Shown in pieces: positions 1 to 8,938 of a stretch of DNA of 64,000 nucleotides. Made by a program: the position numbers and the translations under genes. Origin of the DNA: Rhodococcus sp. KRD197 (GTDB lineage Bacteria; Actinomycetota; Actinomycetes; Mycobacteriales; Mycobacteriaceae); the NCBI RefSeq assembly GCF_017168235.1, contig NZ_JABFAO010000004.1:920028-984027 (forward strand), in the 5' to 3' direction. The notes under the pieces are model-generated. The model was not told where the DNA came from. It was given only the letters and a program-made list of their open reading frames with translations, and ran no database searches. The stretch's first letter is position 1, and each line of letters begins with the position of its first letter.

Positions 1-40
1 TCCCCACCCCCCGCGCCACGACGACCAGGAGTTGACCCCG

Positions 41-304
41 ATGACCACCCCCGCGGATCGCTACGCCACAGACTGGCTCGCCAAAGCCCAGTTCGCCCGG
101 ACCTGCAATGAGTCGGGTGAACCCTGGCCCGCGTGGTCGATGGGTGAACTCCTCGCGGTGGCCGTCATTCTGCAAGACATGCGAAAGCTCGCCGACCTCG
201 ACTACACCGAAGTCGATGCCTTGGAACGTCTTCGATACGACATCGATTTGCCTGATCTCAATACCGCGGCGCGGTGGTTCGAGGATCTCCGCGCCCGGTT
301 GTGA
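41..304 (+). CDS. Small hypothetical protein
   Basis: An 87-residue acidic soluble protein of unknown function. I chose the ATG at 41 because AGGAG lies 9 nt upstream; a TTG at 32 is in frame but sits inside that ribosome binding site. It has no transmembrane segment and no motif I recognise, and it is rich in Asp, Leu and Trp like many small plasmid proteins of actinobacteria. It lies 87 bp upstream of the DUF2637 gene on the same strand, so co-transcription is plausible. Confidence 0.6.
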   Translation: MTTPADRYATDWLAKAQFARTCNESGEPWPAWSMGELLAVAVILQDMRKLADLDYTEVDALERLRYDIDLPDLNTAARWFEDLRARL

Positions 305-391
305 GCAACCAAGTACCCCATCCGGCCACGAAGGCCCCGGCAGTGCGGACACACCGCCGGGGCCGGTCGATCACAGAACGGACCTGCGATC

Positions 392-1333
392 ATGACTCAC
401 GCTAATACCCCTGACCTCGACGCCACCAGCGAGGACACTCTCGACATCCACCCGCGCGTGCTGACCGGCGCCCTGATCACCGGCCTGGCCATCGCCATAA
501 TTGTCGGCGCAGCCTCGTTCAAACTGTCCTTCTCCACCCTGCTCGACCTCGCCGTCATGGCCGGCATCCACCCCGCCGACGCCTGGGTCATCCCCGTCGC
601 CCTCGACGGACCGATCCTCGCCGCCGCCGTCATCCGGATCGCCCTCTCCCAGCACACTGACGCCGCCACCAAACGAGGCCGGCGACTCGTCGTGGCAGTT
701 CTGACCGTCTCGGCGATCCTGTCCATCGCAGGCAACGCCTACCACGCCGTGTTGACCGCTACAGTCCTCAACGCCGCCGTCGCAGCAGCAATAGCAGCAT
801 TAGCGCCCGCGATGGTCCTGACGATGAGCGAGATCGTCGCCGTCGTCCTACGTGCACCCCGCCGCCGCCTGACCACGACCAAGATCGACACTTCCGGTAC
901 CCGCGACGACATCACCGCACCAGCTCGGGACGACGTCCCGACTGACCGCGCGGAGGTCGAGAACAGCAGCGCCGGAACGGTTTCGGGAATCGACAGGATT
1001 GACGAAGACCTCGACAACGGCCTGCTCAAGCCCGCCGTGTGGACCAGCGTCGACCTGTACCTTGCGCACCCTGACTGGTCGCTGAGCGACATCGCACGCC
1101 ACCTCGATCTCCACACCTCCACAGTCTCCCGGCACATCAAGACTTGGACCCAGGTGCAGCAGAAGATCGCCAACGAGCGCAGCACCGTCCCGTCGACCGG
1201 CCACCAGCAGACCCTGGCCCCTGCGCATGCCGACCAGAACGTCGACGTCCAAGATGCAGACGCGGAGTATCGGTCCGACGAGGATTACGCACCGGCGGTT
1301 ATCGACCGGGACTACGTGGGTGCGAGCCGATGA
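392..1333 (+). CDS. DUF2637 membrane protein with C-terminal helix-turn-helix
   Basis: A 313-residue protein. The N-terminal half (about residues 25-150) contains four hydrophobic segments and the WVIPVALDGPI stretch typical of DUF2637. The C-terminal part (about 215-250) carries an apparent helix-turn-helix, SLSDIARHLDLHTSTVSRHI. DUF2637 proteins are common on actinobacterial plasmids and integrative elements, often near transfer functions (Spd-like), which is the main reason to read this end of the window as mobile DNA. The stop overlaps the next start (ATGA at 1330), so the TetR gene is translationally coupled. A role in plasmid spread or regulation is inference from context. Confidence 0.8.
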   Translation: MTHANTPDLDATSEDTLDIHPRVLTGALITGLAIAIIVGAASFKLSFSTLLDLAVMAGIHPADAWVIPVALDGPILAAAVIRIALSQHTDAATKRGRRLVVAVLTVSAILSIAGNAYHAVLTATVLNAAVAAAIAALAPAMVLTMSEIVAVVLRAPRRRLTTTKIDTSGTRDDITAPARDDVPTDRAEVENSSAGTVSGIDRIDEDLDNGLLKPAVWTSVDLYLAHPDWSLSDIARHLDLHTSTVSRHIKTWTQVQQKIANERSTVPSTGHQQTLAPAHADQNVDVQDADAEYRSDEDYAPAVIDRDYVGASR

Positions 1334-1959
1334 CCCAAGAGCGAGCGGTCAAGACCCGCGCAGCCCTGATAGCAGGAGCTGCAAGGGAATTCGCCAACTA
1401 CGGCTATGCCGCATCGTCGGTCAACCGCATTCTCGACACCACCGGGTGCACCAAAGGTGCAATGTACTTTCATTTCGCGTCGAAGCAGGAACTCGCCGAA
1501 GCCGTGCTGGATGCCGCCGCGACCGTCTACTCCACCATCGCGACGCGATGGGCCACCGAGGTCGACGTCCATTCCCTCGATGCCATCGCAGGGCTCGTCG
1601 ATGACGCAGCGACAGCTTTCAGCGACGAACCTGCATTGCGCGCCGAGGCCAGGCTGAGTCTGGAGCCGGAATTTATCGACCGACGCCCGACACTGGCATG
1701 GGAAGAGGCCGCGGTTCAACTCGCGGCAGAAGCAGACGAATTGGAGTGCTTACGCAACGGTTTCACGGCTGAGAAGTTCGGGCGTGTACTGGCGGTGTCG
1801 CTGGCGGGTCACCGCTTGCTAGCTCACATCGTCCCGGTTGGGGTCACGGCATCGGTCCGAAGCGGATACACCGAGTCCCTCGATACTGTTGTCGCCGCCG
1901 CAGCCACTAAGACCGCGCCGACACGTCATCTCGTGTATGCGCGAGGAATAATTGTCTAG
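1330..1959 (+). CDS. TetR-family regulator, ScbR/ArpA-like
   Basis: A 209-residue TetR-type repressor. The N-terminal HTH (about residues 8-55) ends in TKGAMYFHFASKQELAEAV, which closely resembles the recognition region of gamma-butyrolactone receptor homologues (ScbR/ArpA type). The ligand domain is divergent. The start ATG overlaps the stop of the DUF2637 gene, so both are probably made from one mRNA. ScbR-like genes are frequent on actinobacterial plasmids and usually control neighbouring genes. No matching AfsA-type synthase is in the window, so the ligand is unknown. Confidence 0.85.
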   Translation: MTQERAVKTRAALIAGAAREFANYGYAASSVNRILDTTGCTKGAMYFHFASKQELAEAVLDAAATVYSTIATRWATEVDVHSLDAIAGLVDDAATAFSDEPALRAEARLSLEPEFIDRRPTLAWEEAAVQLAAEADELECLRNGFTAEKFGRVLAVSLAGHRLLAHIVPVGVTASVRSGYTESLDTVVAAAATKTAPTRHLVYARGIIV

Positions 1960-1964
1960 CTCAC

Positions 1965-1994
1965 TTGACTAGAAAGTGTCCAATCGGCTAGACT
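1965..1994 (+). promoter_or_regulatory. Promoter of hicAB with repeated CTAG
   Basis: TTGACT (1965-1970) and TAGACT (1989-1994) are separated by 18 nt, and only 6 nt separate the -10 box from the hicA ATG at 2001, implying a leaderless mRNA. CTAG occurs four times between 1955 and 1996, in and just upstream of the promoter. These could be antitoxin half-sites, which would fit autoregulation of hicAB. This is inferred from spacing and symmetry only. Confidence 0.5.
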
Positions 1995-2000
1995 AGAGTC

Positions 2001-2198
2001 ATGGTTACCGAGCAGCCAACGCGGAAAGTGGTCAAGGCCCTCAAGGCGGCCGGGTTCACCTCGGTACGCACGGTGGGATCGCACAGTACGTGGGTCTCGG
2101 CCGACGGTGCAGTCAAAGTGACTGTGCCCGACGGACACCGGACGATCTCGCCCGGCGTCTACCGCAAGATCCTCGCAGCGATGAAGGAGGCCCAGTAG
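2001..2198 (+). CDS. hicA: HicA-family mRNA interferase toxin
   Basis: A 65-residue protein with the HicA/YcfA fold signature: KVVKALKAAGF at the N terminus, then GSHSTWV with the presumed catalytic His28, and a C-terminal basic helix (YRKILAAMKEA). HicA toxins are double-stranded-RNA-binding-fold RNases that cleave mRNA. The stop codon TAG overlaps the GTG start of the following hicB-type gene, the usual toxin-antitoxin arrangement. Such modules stabilise plasmids and islands. No disruption of the reading frame is seen. Confidence 0.85.
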   Translation: MVTEQPTRKVVKALKAAGFTSVRTVGSHSTWVSADGAVKVTVPDGHRTISPGVYRKILAAMKEAQ

Positions 2199-2584
2199 TG
2201 AGCAAGACCTATACGGTGTCGGTGACCAGGGACGGCAAGTGGTGGATGATCGCTGTCCCCGAACTCGACGCCCTCACCCAGGCCCGTCGCGTCGACGACG
2301 TTCCCACCGCGGCGAAAGAACTGATCGCCCTCGAAACCGGTGTCGCCCTCGCCGACGTCGAGATCGACCAACACATCGAGCTCGAACCCGGGGGAGAGGA
2401 TCTGGCGGTCCGTATCGCCGAGATCGCGACCCAACGAGCACGCCTTGCCGAGGACGAAGCCCGCGTCAGAGCGAGCACCGAGGCCTTCGCGAAGAAACTC
2501 GCCGATGCTCAGGTTCCCGTCCGCGACATCGGAGCGCTTCTCGGAGTGACATTTCAGCGAGCCAGCCAACTGGTCAACAGCTGA
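2198..2584 (+). CDS. hicB: HicB-like antitoxin
   Basis: A 128-residue protein starting at GTG 2198, which overlaps the hicA stop. Residues 1-60 show the HicB RNase-H-like pattern: a beta strand with KWWMIAVPELDALTQARRVDD, then the helix TAAKELIALETGV. The C-terminal part holds a long charged helix and a probable DNA-binding segment (IGALLGVTFQRASQLVNS). It should neutralise HicA and repress the shared promoter. It is followed by GC-rich inverted sequence (2583-2611) that may act as a terminator. Confidence 0.8.
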   Translation: MSKTYTVSVTRDGKWWMIAVPELDALTQARRVDDVPTAAKELIALETGVALADVEIDQHIELEPGGEDLAVRIAEIATQRARLAEDEARVRASTEAFAKKLADAQVPVRDIGALLGVTFQRASQLVNS

Positions 2585-2626
2585 CCGCCCGACCGGGCGG
2601 GCGCGGCGGTCGGGATACTTGCTCCC

Positions 2627-2779
2627 ATGACCAGCGACCGCAGTTTCGATCCGGATCCCGATCACGGACGGGCCGGATGGGTGACGCTGCCGAGCGGGCA
2701 GCGGGCCTACCGCTACGAAGACTCGGACGACCTGATCTATGACACGGGAACCGCGCCCGACGCCGCTGCGTCGAACTAG
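2627..2779 (+). CDS. Short hypothetical protein
   Basis: A 50-residue acidic ORF (many Asp, RAYRYEDSDDLIYDTG near the C terminus) that begins 43 bp after hicB and ends 2 bp before the next ORF. No strong ribosome binding site and no recognised domain. The tight packing between neighbours suggests a real small gene, but it could be spurious. Confidence 0.4.
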   Translation: MTSDRSFDPDPDHGRAGWVTLPSGQRAYRYEDSDDLIYDTGTAPDAAASN

Positions 2780-2781
2780 TC

Positions 2782-3018
2782 ATGGACCCCATCGAACGCG
2801 CATCCATCATCGACGAGGGCTATGACCCCGACGACCCAACCGTGCGCGATGCCCTGGACGGCGTGGTGCAGATCCTCGCCGACCACCGCCACCTCACCGG
2901 CGAGCCTGAGCTCTCACTCGAGCACCTCGTCGACGCCGCGAGAGTGTACGAGCTGCATCCAGAAGGGACGCATGCTGGTAGTTCGACATCGAACAGGTGT
3001 TCGCATAGATTGGGGTGA
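2782..3018 (+). CDS. Small hypothetical protein upstream of imuA'
   Basis: A 78-residue acidic protein starting at ATG 2782. The first 60 residues look like a folded helical protein, while the last 20 run through the SOS box of imuA' and look unconserved. It may end naturally or be a 3'-truncated remnant. No known family is recognised. Confidence 0.4.
   Translation: MDPIERASIIDEGYDPDDPTVRDALDGVVQILADHRHLTGEPELSLEHLVDAARVYELHPEGTHAGSSTSNRCSHRLG
2981..3004 (+). promoter_or_regulatory. LexA operator (SOS box) of imuA'
   Basis: TCGAACAGGTGTTCGC at 2989-3004 matches the actinobacterial SOS box TCGAAC-N4-GTTCGA at all but the last base. A second overlapping palindrome, GTTCGA-CA-TCGAAC, covers 2981-2994. 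The site lies 43 bp upstream of the imuA' start, as expected for a DNA-damage-inducible gene. Confidence 0.8.
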
Positions 3019-3046
3019 TTGATCCGTTCGGCGAAAGGCGCATCTC

Positions 3047-3901
3047 ATGGCCGGTATCGCCAACGCCGCGTCCGACCTCGCAGGGCTCGACAAGGCCGCC
3101 CAGCTCGCAGCACTGCGCCGACAGATGGCCTCCATACCGGGACGTCGTGACCACGCGCCCACGGAACTGCCCGACCCGATTGCGCCCGTATCGGAGTCGG
3201 TAGCCGAGACGTCCGCAACGGGAGCCGCTCCTGCCGAGCCGCTCACGGCCACGCTGCGGGCGAGGAGCCTGCGCACCATCCCGACGCCCACGCCACTGTC
3301 GGAACTGCTGCCACACGGCGCAATGGCCCGCGGAACGACCCTGTCGATCACCGGAGCGGGATCCGTTCTCGTCGGCCTCGTGGCTGCCGTCAGTGCGGCC
3401 GGCCATCACGTCGCTCTGATCGGCCAGCCAAAGTTCGGGCTCCTCGCCGTACACGAACACGGTGGGGATCTATCGCGGGTGGCACTGATAGATCCAGGTG
3501 ACGGAGACCCATTGGACGTCGCCAGCATCTGCATCGACGGGATCGATCTGGTCATCAGCACCGTGCACGGCCGCGACGTACCGCCGACTCGTGCGCGGTC
3601 GATCCTGGCTCGAACGCGTACGCACGCTGGAGTATTCGCGATCACGGACGGACACATGCCCGGTCTGGATCTGACGATTGCCTCTCGTCCCATTGCTGTC
3701 GGCGGCATCGAGGGAAGTCGAGGCCGGATCCGCTCGATCACCGTCGAGACCGCCGTTCACGGGCGTGGTATCTCCCAGCGCACCGGACGGTTCATCGTCA
3801 CCGCCCCGGGCTTCGGCGAGCAGGGCCTACGCTGGTCGCCCGCTGCCGAGGGCGCATCCGCCGGGGCGGGGAGAACTCGGCGGCTGGCGGCGGCACAATG
3901 A
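3047..3901 (+). CDS. imuA': ImuA'-like SOS mutagenesis protein
   Basis: A 284-residue RecA/SulA-fold protein resembling mycobacterial ImuA' (Rv3395c type): LRARSLRTIPTPTPLSELLPHGAMARGTTLSITGAGS at about residues 65-105 and a C-terminal GFGEQGLRWSPA motif. ImuA' works with ImuB (an inactive Y-family polymerase) and DnaE2 in SOS translesion mutagenesis. The start ATG has GAAAGG upstream. The gene sits under a LexA box. Its stop overlaps the start of a 57-codon ORF where imuB would normally begin; neither intact imuB nor dnaE2 is present in the window, so the mutasome is incomplete here. Confidence 0.85.
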   Translation: MAGIANAASDLAGLDKAAQLAALRRQMASIPGRRDHAPTELPDPIAPVSESVAETSATGAAPAEPLTATLRARSLRTIPTPTPLSELLPHGAMARGTTLSITGAGSVLVGLVAAVSAAGHHVALIGQPKFGLLAVHEHGGDLSRVALIDPGDGDPLDVASICIDGIDLVISTVHGRDVPPTRARSILARTRTHAGVFAITDGHMPGLDLTIASRPIAVGGIEGSRGRIRSITVETAVHGRGISQRTGRFIVTAPGFGEQGLRWSPAAEGASAGAGRTRRLAAAQ

Positions 3902-4071
3902 CCAGCGACCTCTACGCGAACTGGCCCGTCACGTTCGATCCTCCTACGCGCCGGATCGTCGATCCGCCTCAGCGAGTCCTGGTCAACATTGCGCTTACCG
4001 TGGCAGGTTTGTCCGGAGGCAACTCCTTCCGAGACGGGACGCCGCTCAAGGTCCGATCCGAAGGTCTCTAG
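3898..4071 (+). pseudogene. Short ORF in the imuB position, possible imuB 5' remnant
   Basis: A 57-residue ORF whose ATG overlaps the imuA' stop (ATGA), exactly where imuB is expected. The sequence QRVLVNIALTVAG at about residues 25-37 could correspond to the first conserved strand of ImuB, which usually reads RVL followed by hydrophobics. After that the frame runs into unrelated sequence and stops at 4071, at the edge of the direct repeat that bounds the LysR-dnaE1 segment. I infer that an insertion truncated imuB, but the match is too short to be sure. Confidence 0.35.
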
Positions 4072-4136
4072 CCAGTGACCTGTTGTTGTTGCAATCGATT
4101 TGATTGATTCCGGGTTGCGGGCGTGGTGCTTGCCGA
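4071..4136 (+). repeat. Imperfect direct repeat R1 (left of LysR-dnaE1)
   Basis: This 66-bp sequence matches 8939-9004 at about 56 positions in the same orientation. The best block is TGTTGTTGTTG (4081-4091), TCGATTTGA, and GCGG followed after one base by CGTGGTGCTTGCCGA (4122-4136). Such flanking imperfect direct repeats are typical of the attachment sites left by three-integrase (GInt) elements. Confidence 0.7.
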
Positions 4137-4220
4137 AAGGCTTTTTCTCAGATTGCGTTGTAATGCAACTGCTTTCGGCGAGCCCTCTTGAGTGGAGTGC
4201 ACACCTGCGTGGTGCGGCCG

Positions 4221-5180
4221 TCATTTTCGGAACAATGCGCGATCTGGTTCTGGTAGCCATATGGAGCTGGTTTCGTTGCTGCGGTAGCTGCCGGCGACGA
4301 AGTCGATCAACGAGTTGAGCGCAGGATGGGAGCTTGCTGTCTCCCGCCACAGAAGTGCCATGGGGTAGGCGGGCGTGGGGTTCACTATGGGTACACGACG
4401 AATATTGGGATGCCACGGCGTTGTGGTTCCTTCGCCGCCGAAAGTGACCAACGCCTGGGAGTCCGCGATGCGGTCGAGAATGTTGGTGAAACCTATCCCG
4501 CCGGGGTGCCGCTCGGAGTTGATTGTGACGCCGCAATCGGCGCTCAGCTGGCGGTAGAAGTCGCCTACTTCGGAGTCGAATCCGGCTCCGGGCACCCATG
4601 CGGTGAGGTCTGCGAGGCCGTCGAACTCGATGTGGTCGCACTGCGCGAGCGGGTGGCCGCTACCGACCAACAGATGCAGAGCGTCGAGGTAGGCCGGCGC
4701 AGCATTGACATAGGTCGGCAAACGATGAGCACTCCAGTTATGGCGGGCGAATGCAACATCCACTCGACCGGCGACCACCGCGTCTCGCGATGTCTTCGAC
4801 GGTCCCATCATGATGACCTCGATCTGGGCGTCCGGGTGCCTCTCCAAGTAAAACCTCATCAGGTTTCCGTCGACGATCTGGGCACCATGCACCGCGACAC
4901 GGAGTACCTGCATTTCTCGAACCGCTGCGATTGCAGTGTCGGCCGATGTAAGGACTGTGCGCGCGTGCGGCAGAAAGCGAGCACCGTGAACGGTCAGCGC
5001 GACGTTGCCGGTCTGCCGCTCGAACAAACGAGTGCCGAGTTGACCCTCGAGCTTGGCGATTCGCTTGGACACCGCCTGCTGGCTTACACCCAACAGAGAC
5101 GCAGCCAGACTGAACTGACCCTCATCGGCAATAGCGACCATCGCGCGTAGCGCGGACAGATCCAGATCCAACTTCGCCAC
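4221..5180 (-). CDS. LysR-family transcriptional regulator
   Basis: A 319-residue LysR-type regulator. Residues 5-64 form the winged HTH (LSALRAMVAIADEGQFSLAASLLGVSQQAVSKRIAKLE). The remainder is a periplasmic-binding-like effector domain starting near RVAVHGAQIVDGNLMRFYLERHP. It is transcribed divergently from dnaE1, with 135 bp between the start codons, the usual geometry for a LysR protein that controls its neighbour. Both genes lie inside the repeat-bounded segment. The effector is unknown; a link to control of the extra polymerase is inferred. Confidence 0.9.
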   Translation of the reverse strand: MAKLDLDLSALRAMVAIADEGQFSLAASLLGVSQQAVSKRIAKLEGQLGTRLFERQTGNVALTVHGARFLPHARTVLTSADTAIAAVREMQVLRVAVHGAQIVDGNLMRFYLERHPDAQIEVIMMGPSKTSRDAVVAGRVDVAFARHNWSAHRLPTYVNAAPAYLDALHLLVGSGHPLAQCDHIEFDGLADLTAWVPGAGFDSEVGDFYRQLSADCGVTINSERHPGGIGFTNILDRIADSQALVTFGGEGTTTPWHPNIRRVPIVNPTPAYPMALLWRETASSHPALNSLIDFVAGSYRSNETSSIWLPEPDRALFRK

Positions 5181-5198
5181 CTGCTCTACATCTAACAG

Positions 5199-5229
5199 TT
5201 GTTCGACTACGCGTGTCGATTGTTCGACT
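5199..5229 (+). promoter_or_regulatory. Direct repeat TTGTTCGACT in the LysR-dnaE1 intergenic region
   Basis: TTGTTCGACT occurs at 5199-5208 and again at 5220-5229, a spacing of 21 bp (two helical turns), in the gap between divergent lysR and dnaE1. Two sites on one face of the DNA fit a LysR tetramer or another dimeric regulator. They contain GTTCGA half-sites but do not form the N4-spaced SOS box. Confidence 0.45.
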
Positions 5230-5315
5230 CAGTGTGACCCTAGCTGGTCATATGGCTGCCAGGGACGAGGTGGTCCCGACAACCAGTAGGCGTTCTTAGC
5301 TGATCGGGGTGACCA

Positions 5316-8300
5316 ATGAGTCGAACGTCGTTCGTGCATTTGCACAACCACACCGAATATTCGATGCTCGACGGTGCCGCCAAGATCGGGGCCATGTTCG
5401 CCGAAGCGGCGCGGTTGGAGATGACGGCGGTCGGCATGACCGACCACGGCAACATGTACGGAGCCAGCGAGTTCTACAACGAGGCCAAGAAGGCCGGTAT
5501 CAAACCGATCATCGGTATCGAGGCCTACATCGCCCCGGAATCACGATTCAACAAGAAGCGCGTGCTGTGGGGTGAGCGGAGCCAGAAGTCCGACGACGTC
5601 TCCGGTAGCGGCGCGTACACGCACATGACCATGGTCGCCGAGAATGCCACCGGCGTCCGAAACCTGTTCAAGCTGTCCTCGCTGGCATCCATCGAGGGCC
5701 AGCTGGGCAAGTGGGCCCGCATGGACGAGGAGATCATTGCCTCGCACGCGGAAGGCATCATCGCCACCACCGGCTGCCCGTCCGGCGAAGTACAGACTCG
5801 GCTCCGGCTCGGCCAGGAGCGTGAGGCGCTCGAAGCTGCAGCCAAGTGGCAGGAGATCTGGGGACCGGACAACTTCTTCCTGGAACTGATGGACCACGGC
5901 CTGTCCATCGAGCGGCGTGTCCGCGAGGGTCTGCTCGATATCGGTAAGAAGCTCTCCATCCCGCCGCTCGCTACCAACGACTGCCACTACGTCACCAAGG
6001 ATGCTGCCGAGAACCACGAGGCGCTGCTGTGCATTCAGACCGGTAAGACTCTGAGTGACCCCACTCGCTTCAAGTTCGACGGCGACGGTTACTACCTCAA
6101 GTCGGCCGCCGAGATGCGTGCACTGTGGGACGACCAGGTGCCCGGTGCCTGCGACAGCACGCTGCTCATCGCCGAGCGAGTCCAGCCGTACGACGAGGTG
6201 TGGGCACCCCGCGACCGGATGCCGATCTTCCCGGTTCCCGAGGGCGATACCCAAGGCAGCTGGCTGACGAAAGAGGTCGACAGAGGCCTCGAATGGCGTT
6301 TCCCCAGCGGTGTGCCGCAGGAGTACCGCGAACGCGCCAAGTACGAGATCAGCGTCATCCTGGAAATGGGGTTCCCGGCGTACTTCCTCGTCGTCGGTGA
6401 CCTCATCAACTACGCCCGTTCCGTCGGTATCCGGGTCGGGCCGGGCCGTGGTTCCGCGGCCGGATCGTTGGTGGCCTACTCCATGGGTATTACCAACATC
6501 GATCCGTTGCCACACGGGCTGTTGTTCGAGCGATTCCTCAACCCCGAGCGTGTGTCGATGCCCGATATCGATATCGACTTCGACGATCGTCGCCGCGGTG
6601 AGATGGTGCGTTACGCCACCGAGAAGTGGGGCAGCGATCGCGTTGCTCAGGTGATCACGTTCGGCACCATCAAGACCAAGGCGGCCATCAAGGACTCTGC
6701 GCGCGTGCAGTTCGGGCAGCCCGGTTTCGGGATCGCCGATCAGATCACCAAGGCGTTGCCGCCGCCCATCATGGCCAAGGACATTTCGGTTGCGGGCATC
6801 ACCGATCCGTCGCACGAGCGCTACAAGGAGGCCGTCGAGGTTCGCGCGCTGATCGACTCGAACCCCGACGTCGCGACGATCTACAAGACGGCCAAGGGCC
6901 TCGAAGGCCTGATCCGTAACGCGGGCGTGCACGCGTGCGCGGTGATCATGTCCTCGGAGCCGCTCACCGACGCCATTCCGGTGTGGAAGCGCGCGCAGGA
7001 CGGCGCGATCATCACCGGCTGGGATTACCCGTCGTGCGAGGCCATCGGCCTGCTCAAGATGGACTTCCTCGGTCTGCGCAACCTCACCGTCATCGGTGAC
7101 GCGATCGACAACATCAAGGCCAACCGCGGAATCGACCTCGACCTCGACACCCTTGCACTGGACGACGCGGCCACCTACGAGATGCTCGCCAGAGGAGACA
7201 ACCTCGGTGTCTTCCAGATGGATTCGGCTGGTATGCGAGAGCTTCTACTTCGCATGGCACCGACCGAGTTCAACGACCTCATCGCATCGAACGCACTGTA
7301 TCGACCAGGTCCGATGGGGGTCGGAGCGCACTGGGCGTACGCGGACCGCAAGAACGGTCGCGAGGCCGTGACACCTATCCATCCGGAGCTCGAGGAACCA
7401 CTCCGCGAAATATTGGGAGAGACATATGCCCTGATCGTCTATCAGGAGCAGATCATGCAGCTCGCGCAGAAGGTGGCCGGCTACACCCTCGGACAGGCCG
7501 ACCTTCTCCGGCGAGCGATGGGTAAGAAGAAGCCCGAAGTGCTCGCCGCCGAGTTCGAGAACTTCCGAAACGGCATGCGCAGCAACGGATATAGCGACGA
7601 TGCTGTCACCGCATTGTGGGAGGCCGTCCTGCCGTTCGCAGGCTACGCCTACAACAAATCACATGCCGCCGGATACAGCCTGGTCATGTACTGGACCGCC
7701 TACCTCAAAGCCAACTACCCAGCCGAGTACATGGCGGGCCTACTCACCTCGGTCGGCGATGACAAGGATAAAATCGCTATCTACCTAGCGGACTGCCGCA
7801 CCAGAGGCATCGTCGTGCTGCCTCCCGACGTCAACGCCTCTCGCGTCGACTTCGCCTCGGTGGGCAAAGACATCCGTTTCGGCCTCGGTGCGGTCCGCAA
7901 CGTAGGAACCAACGTGGTGGCGTCGATCATCAGGGCACGCGAGCAGACGAGCAAGTACGCCGACTTCTCGGACTACCTCGGCAAGATCGACGCCACTGCC
8001 TGCAGTAAGAAAGTCACCGAATCCCTCATCAAGGCCGGCGCGTTCGACTCACTCGACCATCCACGCAAGGGCCTGATGCTCATTCACGCCGACGCAATCG
8101 ACGCGGTGATGGGCACCAAGAAGGCCGAGGCGATCGGTCAATTCGATCTGTTCGGCGGCGAGGACGCCGACGAGTCCATCTCCGCAGTGTTCAACGTCCG
8201 AGTGCCGGACGAGGAGTGGGACACCAAGCACAAGCTCGCACTCGAACGAGAGATGTTGGGACTGTATGTGTCCGGCCACCCGCTCGACGGCATCGCCACT

Positions 8301-8879
8301 TCGCTCAGATCGATGACGGACACCTCCATCGCGGCTGTGCATGCCGGAAAGGTTCGTCACGGCCAGAAGATCAAGATTGGTGGCATCGTCGCCGCTGTCG
8401 ACCGTCGCGTGAACAAGAAAGGTGAGTCGTGGGCCATCGTCGAGATCGCTGATCTCGACGCTGCCACCGAGATACTGGTGTTCTCGACGACCTACGCCGG
8501 CTCCCAACATGCGCTCACTGAGGATTCAGTCTTACTTGTTACCGCAAACGTCAGTATTCGCGAAGGTAGAACGTCAGTCGTTGCAGTCGACATCTCCGTG
8601 CCTGAGCTGGGGAATGCCGACCCATCTCTTTCCCCAATGACCCTCACCCTCGCGGTGCACTCCTGTACACGACCGAACATCGAAGCCCTCCGTGAAACTC
8701 TGCAACGCCATCCCGGGAACACCGACGTTCACATCGCCCTGACCGGCACGACGACGACACGGTGGGCAACCGATCCGAAGTTTCGAGTACACAAGACACC
8801 AGCCCTGTACGGCGATCTCAAGGCCCTGTTCGGAGCCAATTGCCTGACAACCTCCCCGCCCAGCGCAGCGAATGCGTAG
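5316..8879 (+). CDS. dnaE1: DNA polymerase III alpha subunit, DnaE1 type
   Basis: A 1187-residue replicative polymerase, the full length for actinobacterial DnaE1. The N-terminal PHP domain is intact ([17 protein letters not shown] at 8-24, MTDHGNM near 45). The palm carries PDIDIDFDD at about 415-423. A beta-clamp-binding peptide QFDLFG is near 942, and an OB-fold follows (about 1015-1065). The N terminus is DnaE1-like, not DnaE2-like. The gene follows LysR divergently and is bounded by direct repeats next to a recombinase operon, so it is probably an extra mobile copy rather than the chromosomal one. Codon choice appears to shift near 7180: rarer ATA, CTA, TTA, AGA and GGA codons become frequent, suggesting a mosaic origin. 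ATG 5316 is preceded by GGGGTG. Confidence 0.95.
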   Translation: MSRTSFVHLHNHTEYSMLDGAAKIGAMFAEAARLEMTAVGMTDHGNMYGASEFYNEAKKAGIKPIIGIEAYIAPESRFNKKRVLWGERSQKSDDVSGSGAYTHMTMVAENATGVRNLFKLSSLASIEGQLGKWARMDEEIIASHAEGIIATTGCPSGEVQTRLRLGQEREALEAAAKWQEIWGPDNFFLELMDHGLSIERRVREGLLDIGKKLSIPPLATNDCHYVTKDAAENHEALLCIQTGKTLSDPTRFKFDGDGYYLKSAAEMRALWDDQVPGACDSTLLIAERVQPYDEVWAPRDRMPIFPVPEGDTQGSWLTKEVDRGLEWRFPSGVPQEYRERAKYEISVILEMGFPAYFLVVGDLINYARSVGIRVGPGRGSAAGSLVAYSMGITNIDPLPHGLLFERFLNPERVSMPDIDIDFDDRRRGEMVRYATEKWGSDRVAQVITFGTIKTKAAIKDSARVQFGQPGFGIADQITKALPPPIMAKDISVAGITDPSHERYKEAVEVRALIDSNPDVATIYKTAKGLEGLIRNAGVHACAVIMSSEPLTDAIPVWKRAQDGAIITGWDYPSCEAIGLLKMDFLGLRNLTVIGDAIDNIKANRGIDLDLDTLALDDAATYEMLARGDNLGVFQMDSAGMRELLLRMAPTEFNDLIASNALYRPGPMGVGAHWAYADRKNGREAVTPIHPELEEPLREILGETYALIVYQEQIMQLAQKVAGYTLGQADLLRRAMGKKKPEVLAAEFENFRNGMRSNGYSDDAVTALWEAVLPFAGYAYNKSHAAGYSLVMYWTAYLKANYPAEYMAGLLTSVGDDKDKIAIYLADCRTRGIVVLPPDVNASRVDFASVGKDIRFGLGAVRNVGTNVVASIIRAREQTSKYADFSDYLGKIDATACSKKVTESLIKAGAFDSLDHPRKGLMLIHADAIDAVMGTKKAEAIGQFDLFGGEDADESISAVFNVRVPDEEWDTKHKLALEREMLGLYVSGHPLDGIATSLRSMTDTSIAAVHAGKVRHGQKIKIGGIVAAVDRRVNKKGESWAIVEIADLDAATEILVFSTTYAGSQHALTEDSVLLVTANVSIREGRTSVVAVDISVPELGNADPSLSPMTLTLAVHSCTRPNIEALRETLQRHPGNTDVHIALTGTTTTRWATDPKFRVHKTPALYGDLKALFGANCLTTSPPSAANA

Positions 8880-8938
8880 ATCCCCTGGACGACGATTTCA
8901 TTCCAGAACGGACACGCTCCAGCAACAGTGACGGACAG

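Noticed and set aside
3757-4641. Arg/His-rich minus-strand ORF overlapping imuA' and lysR
   Set aside because: Composition typical of an off-frame shadow and overlaps two well-supported genes.
5316-5335. Possible LexA box TCGAAC-GTC-GTTCGT at the dnaE1 start
   Set aside because: The spacer is 3 nt, not the required 4, and it lies within codons 2-6. The natural coding sequence explains it.
5541-6932. Long open frame on the minus strand across dnaE1
   Set aside because: It is an antisense shadow of a highly conserved high-GC gene; the product has no recognisable motif.
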